Source: Actinopolyspora xinjiangensis (lineage in GTDB: Bacteria; Actinomycetota; Actinomycetes; Mycobacteriales; Pseudonocardiaceae). Taken from it: a DNA stretch of 64,000 bases. The position numbers and the translations under genes are program-made. The notes under the pieces were generated by a model that saw nothing but the letters and a program-made list of their open reading frames with translations, was not told the origin of the DNA and searched no databases. The stretch lies in NCBI RefSeq assembly GCF_900104475.1, contig NZ_FNJR01000008.1:186001-250000 (forward strand), given 5' to 3'. This document shows positions 59,017-64,000 of this stretch, in pieces. Every line of letters begins with the position of its first letter. Position 1 is the first letter of the stretch.

Positions 59017-60039
59017 TCACGTCTCGCCGGTGGTGCTCTCCGCCCTGGGAGGGAAGAGGCCTTCCAGCATGTCGGAGATGGTGACCACCCCGATGGTTCG
59101 TCCGGAGTCGCGCACGAGCGCCAGCTGGGTGCTGGTCCGGCGCATTCGGGACAGCGCGTCGAGGACGCTGGTGCCCGGATCCAGCTCGGAGCACTCGCGC
59201 ACGAGCGTGTCGACGGGCTGCCCGGCGTCGGCGGTGAGGGTGTCACGGACGTGCACCAGCCCTTCAGGGGAGGCCGGGTCGCCCACGATGATCCGTAGGT
59301 GCCCGGATCGCCGGCTGGCGGCCCGCACATCGGCGACGGTTGCGGTGCGCGGCACGGAGGCGATCGGTTCCTCACCGGTCAGTTCGCCGACGCGCAACCG
59401 GGTCAGCTCCAGCGCCCCGGCCAGCTGGTCGGAGGACCAGGCGTCGAGGTCACCGCTCTCGGCGGAGTGCCGCACGAGCTGGCGCAGCTCGTCGGGGTTC
59501 TGCTCGATCGCGACCTCGTCGACGGGTCTCACCCCGAACGCCTCGACGAGCTTGTTCGCGGAGTTGTTGAGCAGGGTCAGTACCGGGCGGAACAGCCACA
59601 TGAAACCCCGCATGGGGAAGGCGAGCAGCACGGCCGAGCGTTCGGGGTGGGCGATCGCCCACGACTTGGGCGCCATCTCGCCCACCACCAGGTGCAGGAA
59701 GGTCACCACCAGCAGCGCTAGGGCGAACGCCACCGTGCCGCCGAGCCAGTGGGGCAGCCCGAGCGCGGTGAACAGGGGTTCCAGCGCGTGTTCCACGGCG
59801 GGTTCGGTGATCGCGCCCAGTGCCAGGGTGCAGGCGGTGATGCCGAGTTGGCAGCCCGCGAGCAGCACCGAGACCTCCGAGGCGTTGCGCACCGCCGCCC
59901 TGGCGGCGCGGCTGGTGGTGGCGTGTTCCTCCAGGCGGGTCCGCCGCGCGCCGATGGTGGCGAACTCGATCGAGACGAACAGCGCGCTGGCCGCGATGAT
60001 CGCGACGGTGGTCAGCGTGGCCGTCCAGGGGCCGTGCAT
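59017..60039 (-). CDS. CNNM (DUF21)/CBS-domain transport protein, downstream copy
   Basis: 340 residues. DUF21 membrane domain with four helices (about 1-190; ASALFVSIEFATIGARRTRL, SVLLAGCQLGITACTLALG, HLVVGEMAPKSWAIAHPE), then a degenerate CBS pair (SVPRTATVADVRAA...VLDALSRMRRTSTQLALV). It lacks the C-terminal CorC_HlyC domain. The family exports Mg2+/Co2+ or affects haemolysin-like functions. The ATG overlaps the upstream gene's stop by one base (TGATG), so the two proteins probably form a pair. Confidence 0.87.
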   Translation of the reverse strand: MHGPWTATLTTVAIIAASALFVSIEFATIGARRTRLEEHATTSRAARAAVRNASEVSVLLAGCQLGITACTLALGAITEPAVEHALEPLFTALGLPHWLGGTVAFALALLVVTFLHLVVGEMAPKSWAIAHPERSAVLLAFPMRGFMWLFRPVLTLLNNSANKLVEAFGVRPVDEVAIEQNPDELRQLVRHSAESGDLDAWSSDQLAGALELTRLRVGELTGEEPIASVPRTATVADVRAASRRSGHLRIIVGDPASPEGLVHVRDTLTADAGQPVDTLVRECSELDPGTSVLDALSRMRRTSTQLALVRDSGRTIGVVTISDMLEGLFPPRAESTTGET

Positions 60040-61472
60040 CAGGACTCCTCTCGGCCGGACTCGGGATCGGTCCACCGGTCGTCGGTCTCGGACGAGTGGT
60101 CTCCCGGAGGTTCCTCGGTCAGCTCCAGCACCAGCTCGGAGGGGACGTGCTGGTCCACCTCGACGACGGTGGCGCGCAGCGTGCGGACCGGTGGGTGCGC
60201 CTCGTGGGCCAGTTCCACCGGGTCGCCCGGCAGCCTGATGTCGATCGTCGTGTCCTCGGTGGGCAGCGCTCCGTGGTGGGCGATGACGAGGCCCGAGACG
60301 GTCTCGTAGTCCCCTCGGGGGAGGGTGTGGACGAGTTCACGCTCCACCTCGTCGAGCGGGGCGTCGCCCCGGACCCGCCATCGCTCGTCGGCGTCGTCGG
60401 CCGCGAGCAGGTGGGGCCGCTCCTCGGCGTCGTGTTCGTCGGTGAGCTCGCCGACCAGTTCCTCGGCCAGGTCCTCGACGGTGACGATGCCCGCGAAGCC
60501 GCCGTACTCGTCGACCACGCAGGCCATCCGCTCGCGGGAGCGCGCCATCGCGGTGACCGCGTCGGGCAGCGACATCAGGGTGGGGAGGATGGTGGCCGAC
60601 CGGGTCATCCCGGTGACGGGGCGCCGGTCGGTCCTCGGGTCCGCCTCCATCGCTTCCAGCACGTCGACCAGATGCACGACTCCCTCGATACCGCCGTCCT
60701 CGTTGAGCACCGGGTAGCGGGAGTGCCCGCTGCTCATGGTCCGGCGCACCTCGTCGAGGGTGGCGTCGTCGGCGAGCACGTCCGTCTGGGAGCGCGGCAC
60801 GAGGGCGTGCTCGACGTCCCGCTCCGGGAAGTCCAGCACCCGGTCCAGCAGTAGGGAGAGCTCGGCGGGAAGCTCACCGGCCTGTCGGGAGGCCGCCACG
60901 ATCCGCTGCAGGTCCCTCGGGTTGGCCGCGTGCTCCACGTCGTGCACCGGTTCGATCCGCAGCAGCCGCAGCAGCCCCGCCGAGGAGCGGTCGAAGAACC
61001 GGATCAGCCAGCCGGCCAGCCGCATGTAGAGCACAGTGGAGGCCGACAGCCACCGGGCGAGTCGGTGGGGCCGGGCGATGGCGAGGTTCTTGGGCAGCAG
61101 CTCGCCGAACAGCATCTGGACGAAGGTCGAGACCACCAGCACTCCCACGGTGCCGATCGCGATGCCCATCCCAGGGGCGACGCCCGCCCCGCCGAGGAGC
61201 TCGCCCACGGCGCTGCCGACCAGCGGTTCGGCGACGTACCCGACCAGCAGGCCCGTCACGGTGATCCCCAGCTGGGCGCCGGACAGCATGAACGAGGTCC
61301 GGCGGGTGATCCCCAGCATCCGTCCGGCGACCCGGTCGCCCTGTTCGGCCTGGGCCGCCAGCCGCGAGCGGTCGACGGTCATGAACGCGAACTCCTGGGC
61401 GACGAAGTACCCGTTGGCCGCGATGATCGCCGCGATCAGCAGCAGACCACCGAGCAGGGACAGTGCGGTCAT
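60039..61472 (-). CDS. CNNM (DUF21)/CBS/CorC_HlyC transport protein, upstream copy
   Basis: 477 residues. DUF21 domain (MTALSLLGGLLLIAAIIAANGYFVAQEFAFM, cited as AAIIAANGYFVAQEFAFM; SGAQLGITVTGLLVGY; GELLPKNLAIARP), a CBS pair (about 215-340, SRYPVLNEDGGIEGVVHLVD and MACVVDEYGGFAGIVTVEDL), and a C-terminal transporter-associated CorC_HlyC domain (about 360-450). Cation transport or its regulation is likely. A longer upstream frame is unsupported. Confidence 0.9.
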   Translation of the reverse strand: MTALSLLGGLLLIAAIIAANGYFVAQEFAFMTVDRSRLAAQAEQGDRVAGRMLGITRRTSFMLSGAQLGITVTGLLVGYVAEPLVGSAVGELLGGAGVAPGMGIAIGTVGVLVVSTFVQMLFGELLPKNLAIARPHRLARWLSASTVLYMRLAGWLIRFFDRSSAGLLRLLRIEPVHDVEHAANPRDLQRIVAASRQAGELPAELSLLLDRVLDFPERDVEHALVPRSQTDVLADDATLDEVRRTMSSGHSRYPVLNEDGGIEGVVHLVDVLEAMEADPRTDRRPVTGMTRSATILPTLMSLPDAVTAMARSRERMACVVDEYGGFAGIVTVEDLAEELVGELTDEHDAEERPHLLAADDADERWRVRGDAPLDEVERELVHTLPRGDYETVSGLVIAHHGALPTEDTTIDIRLPGDPVELAHEAHPPVRTLRATVVEVDQHVPSELVLELTEEPPGDHSSETDDRWTDPESGREES

Positions 61473-61859
61473 CACTCGACCATTGTGCCGAATGTCCGAT
61501 TCCGGGGGTGGTGAGCCGGTGCTCCGGCGGGGCGGGCGTGTTCCTCGAAGTACCGTGCGGACGAGCACCGGCCGAGGCGCTCGGGAGAGCTCCGCATCCG
61601 GTCCACATCGGACCGCGTCGGGTATGGCGGTGGTTCTTTCCTCCCGGTGCGCTCCGCACGCAGCGTGAGAGGGATGCCCCGAGCCCCGCTGCCGGAACAC
61701 CGGGTCGGTCCCGGGTGGACTCTCCGCCGTGTCCTTCGTCACGCCGCGCTTCGGGGGTGACGTGTTCCCGTCCTGGGCGGGAACCGGGAGGCTGGGAGGC
61801 GACCGGAGCACGAAGCCCGCGAAGGCCGGTGCCGCTCACCGGCGGGAAGGTGGAAGACG
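61473..61859. other. Divergent intergenic region, nothing recognised
   Basis: 387 bp with the promoters of the CNNM pair and the MFS gene. No specific element seen. Confidence 0.4.
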
Positions 61860-63053
61860 GTGCGAACACGTGCGGTGTGGCTGCTGGTGGCGATCGCGGC
61901 GCTGGCGCTGAACCTGCGTCCACCGTTCACGGCCGCCGGGGCGCTGTTGCCGGACATCGCCGCCGATCTGCGACTCTCGCCCGGTGTGGCCGGGCTGCTG
62001 CCGACCCTGCCCGTGATCTGCCTGGGTGTCTTCGCGCTCACGGCCACCTCGATCCGTCGCCGATGGGGAGACGAGGGGGTGGTCGCCGTCTGCCTGCCGC
62101 TGCTGGTGGTGGGCAGCCTGCTGCGCTCCGGCCCCAACACGGCGACGTTGTTCGGCGGCACGATCGCGGTCGGCGCCGCCGTGGGAATCGCCAACGTCAC
62201 GCTCCCCGCGCTGATCAAGCGGGAGTTCCCGGGGAACGTGACCCTGGTCACCTCGGTCTACACGGTGTTCCTCACGCTCGGCAGCAGTCTCGCCGCCGCG
62301 CTCGCGGTCCCGCTGATGAGCGCGGCGGGCGGCTCCTGGCGGACGCCGCTGATCGCGCTGGCCGCGGTGGCGCTGCTGACCGGGCTCGTCTGGCTGCCGC
62401 TGCTGCGGCGCGCGGCACGTGCGGCCGTGCCGGGCTCCGGTGGCCCGGCCGCGCGGCTGCTGCGCAGCCCACTCGCGTGGCAGGTCACCGCGTTCATGGG
62501 ACTGCAGTCGCTGCTGGCCTACGTGGTGTTCGGTTGGCTGCCCACCATCGCCCAGGACAGGGGGATGGCCGCCACCGAGGCCGGGCTGGTGCTGTCGGTG
62601 TCCACACTGGTGCAGGCTCTCGGCGCGATGACGCTGCCGCTGCTCGCGGGCAGGCGTTCGGACCAGCGGGTGTTGGGTGTCTCGCTGCTGGGGGTGTCGG
62701 CGCTGGGGCTGCTGGGGGTGTTCCTCGCCCCACTGTCCTGGATGTGGGGCGCGGCCGTGGTGCTCGGGTTCGGGATGGGCGCGCTGTTCGGGCTCGCGCT
62801 GAGCGTGATCGGGATGCGCGCCGCCGATGCCGCCGTGGCCTCCCGGCTTTCGGCGATGGCCCAGGCGGTCGGCTACCTGCTCGCCGCGACGGGACCGTTG
62901 CTCGTCGGGCTGCTGCACCAGCTCAGTGGCGGTTGGGCGCTGTCGATGTGGCTGCTGCTGGCGGTGTGCCTGTGCGGCGCGCTCGCCGCGCTGGGAGCGG
63001 GCAGGCCGCTGCGGGTCGGGGTGGAGGAACCGGTGCGTCCCTCGGCCGGTTGA
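61860..63053 (+). CDS. MFS transporter, CynX/NimT family
   Basis: 397 residues, twelve membrane helices. LNLRPPFTAAGALLPDIAADL is the hallmark of the CynX/NimT (cyanate/2-nitroimidazole) group; FPGNVTLVTSVYTVFLTLGSSL and SRLSAMAQAVGYLLAATGPLL also fit. The substrate cannot be inferred. GTG start. It is followed by an IclR-type regulator in the same orientation. Confidence 0.87.
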   Translation: MRTRAVWLLVAIAALALNLRPPFTAAGALLPDIAADLRLSPGVAGLLPTLPVICLGVFALTATSIRRRWGDEGVVAVCLPLLVVGSLLRSGPNTATLFGGTIAVGAAVGIANVTLPALIKREFPGNVTLVTSVYTVFLTLGSSLAAALAVPLMSAAGGSWRTPLIALAAVALLTGLVWLPLLRRAARAAVPGSGGPAARLLRSPLAWQVTAFMGLQSLLAYVVFGWLPTIAQDRGMAATEAGLVLSVSTLVQALGAMTLPLLAGRRSDQRVLGVSLLGVSALGLLGVFLAPLSWMWGAAVVLGFGMGALFGLALSVIGMRAADAAVASRLSAMAQAVGYLLAATGPLLVGLLHQLSGGWALSMWLLLAVCLCGALAALGAGRPLRVGVEEPVRPSAG

Positions 63054-63187
63054 CCACGGACTCCGGTGTGTGTGTCGGTTCACCTTCCCAGTACCTTGCC
63101 GGGTGAGCCCCGTCGGTGGCCGGTTCCCGCGGGAGGGCGACCGGACAGCGGCGGGTGTTCGGGAAGCGGCGACGTCGGGAGAGGTCG

Positions 63188-63967
63188 ATGGCGGGCAACA
63201 GCAGGCAGTCCGGCCGTTCGGTGACCGAACGTGCGCTGAGCGTGCTCACCGCCTTCGGGCCCGATGCCCACCGACTCTCGCTGACCGAGATCGCGCGGCG
63301 CGCCGAGATCCCGCTGGCCACCGCCCACCGGCTGGTGGGCGAGCTGGAGAACTGGGGCGCGCTGCAGCGCGAGTCCGACGGGCGCTACGCGATCGGGTTG
63401 CGGCTGTGGGAGCTCGGACTGCTGGCGCCGGTGCACACCTGCCTGCGTGGTGTGGCGATGCCCCACATGCAACAGCTGCACGAGCGGACCGGCGCCAACG
63501 TGCAGCTGGCGGTGCGTGACGGGTTGCAGGCCGTCTACGTCGAGAAGCTCACCGGCAGGCGTTCCACCCCGATCATCTCCCGCAGCGGCGGCAGGCTGCC
63601 GCTGCACACCACCGGGGTGGGCAAGGTGCTGCTGGCGCACGCCTCCCGCGAGGTGGTCCAGGAGTACTGCGCGCACCACCTGTCCCGCCACACCCCTTAC
63701 ACGATCGTCGAGCCGGGGAGGTTGGTGCGCGAGCTCGGCGGCATCCGGCGGCGCGGTTTCGCCTGGACCACCGAGGAGATGACGCTGGGTTCCTGCTCGG
63801 TGGCCGTGCCGGTGTGCTCCGGCGGAGAGGTGGTGGCCGCCCTCGGGCTGGTGGTCGACAGCGCGCGCGCCGAGGTGGCCAAGCTCGTCCGCCCGCTCTC
63901 CCGCGCGGCGGAGTCGGTCGGCGACCGGCTGGTGGAGACGACGCGGACGACGGCCGAGGTGGAGTGA
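63188..63967 (+). CDS. IclR-family transcriptional regulator
   Basis: 259 residues. Winged helix-turn-helix (about 10-75; SVTERALSVLTAFG, LSLTEIARRAEIPLATAHRL) and an IclR effector domain (about 85-250) with TGANVQLAVRDGLQAVYVEK, LPLHTTGVGKVLLAH and GSCSVAVPV. ATG with GGGAGAGG upstream. It probably regulates nearby catabolic or transport genes; the MFS gene before it is one candidate. Confidence 0.92.
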   Translation: MAGNSRQSGRSVTERALSVLTAFGPDAHRLSLTEIARRAEIPLATAHRLVGELENWGALQRESDGRYAIGLRLWELGLLAPVHTCLRGVAMPHMQQLHERTGANVQLAVRDGLQAVYVEKLTGRRSTPIISRSGGRLPLHTTGVGKVLLAHASREVVQEYCAHHLSRHTPYTIVEPGRLVRELGGIRRRGFAWTTEEMTLGSCSVAVPVCSGGEVVAALGLVVDSARAEVAKLVRPLSRAAESVGDRLVETTRTTAEVE

Positions 63968-64000
63968 GCGCGGGGCGGCGTCGTCCCGGTGTTCCGTAGC

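Overview
The window is a high-GC actinobacterial chromosome segment centred on the replication origin. Gene order and protein features (long DnaA domain II, class E sortase, crgA, and the pknB-pknA-pbpA-rodA-pstP-fhaB-fhaA cluster) point to Pseudonocardiales. A genus such as Actinopolyspora or Saccharopolyspora is only a guess.

Layout. 1-19.5 kb is the conserved origin block. On the minus strand lie parA (cut by the left edge), rsmG, jag, yidC, yidD, rnpA and rpmH, with three parS sites in and upstream of parA/rsmG. On the plus strand follow dnaA, an oriC rich in DnaA boxes, dnaN, gnd, recF, a DciA-like DUF721 gene, gyrB, a gyrA interrupted by a LAGLIDADG intein, a DUF3566 gene, tRNA-Ile, a DLW-39 micro-gene and tRNA-Ala. 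19.8-23.9 kb is an accessory segment bounded by direct repeats (83 + 57 bp) of the 5' end of a VOC-family gene. It carries an XRE/TPR regulator, two small genes, a 32-residue Asp/Lys-rich peptide gene translationally coupled to a PIMT-like methyltransferase (candidate imiditide-type RiPP), one hypothetical gene and a truncated gene. 24-29 kb is a mixed region: a methyltransferase, a MerR-peroxiredoxin fusion and two SRPBCC paralogues sharing an identical 153-bp block. 28.9-46.4 kb is the conserved growth and division block: cyclophilin, rhomboid protease, PH-domain protein, crgA, sortase E, a TrkA/TrkH K+ system, pabA/trpG, the Ser/Thr kinase and cell-wall cluster, and tRNA-Leu.

46.4-55.5 kb is an island beginning at the 3' end of tRNA-Leu(CAG) and ending in a second copy of the tRNA-adjacent sequence (about 165 bp, roughly 90% identical, with a terminator hairpin). 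Inside are a broken DDE transposase carrying a 41-nt G run, a four-gene operon (radical SAM protein with a CCAEP tail, PLP-dependent decarboxylase, ArsP-like permease, DsrE-like protein), then merB and merA divergent from an ArsR-type merR. These genes look like one metal/organometal handling module; its chemistry is not established from sequence. Beyond the island are a 22-cysteine copper-storage-like protein, a flavin disulfide oxidoreductase, a membrane protein, two coupled CNNM/CBS transport-type proteins, an MFS transporter and an IclR regulator.

Limits: coordinates were worked out by hand from the sequence. Functional names rest on motif recognition, and no database comparison was possible.
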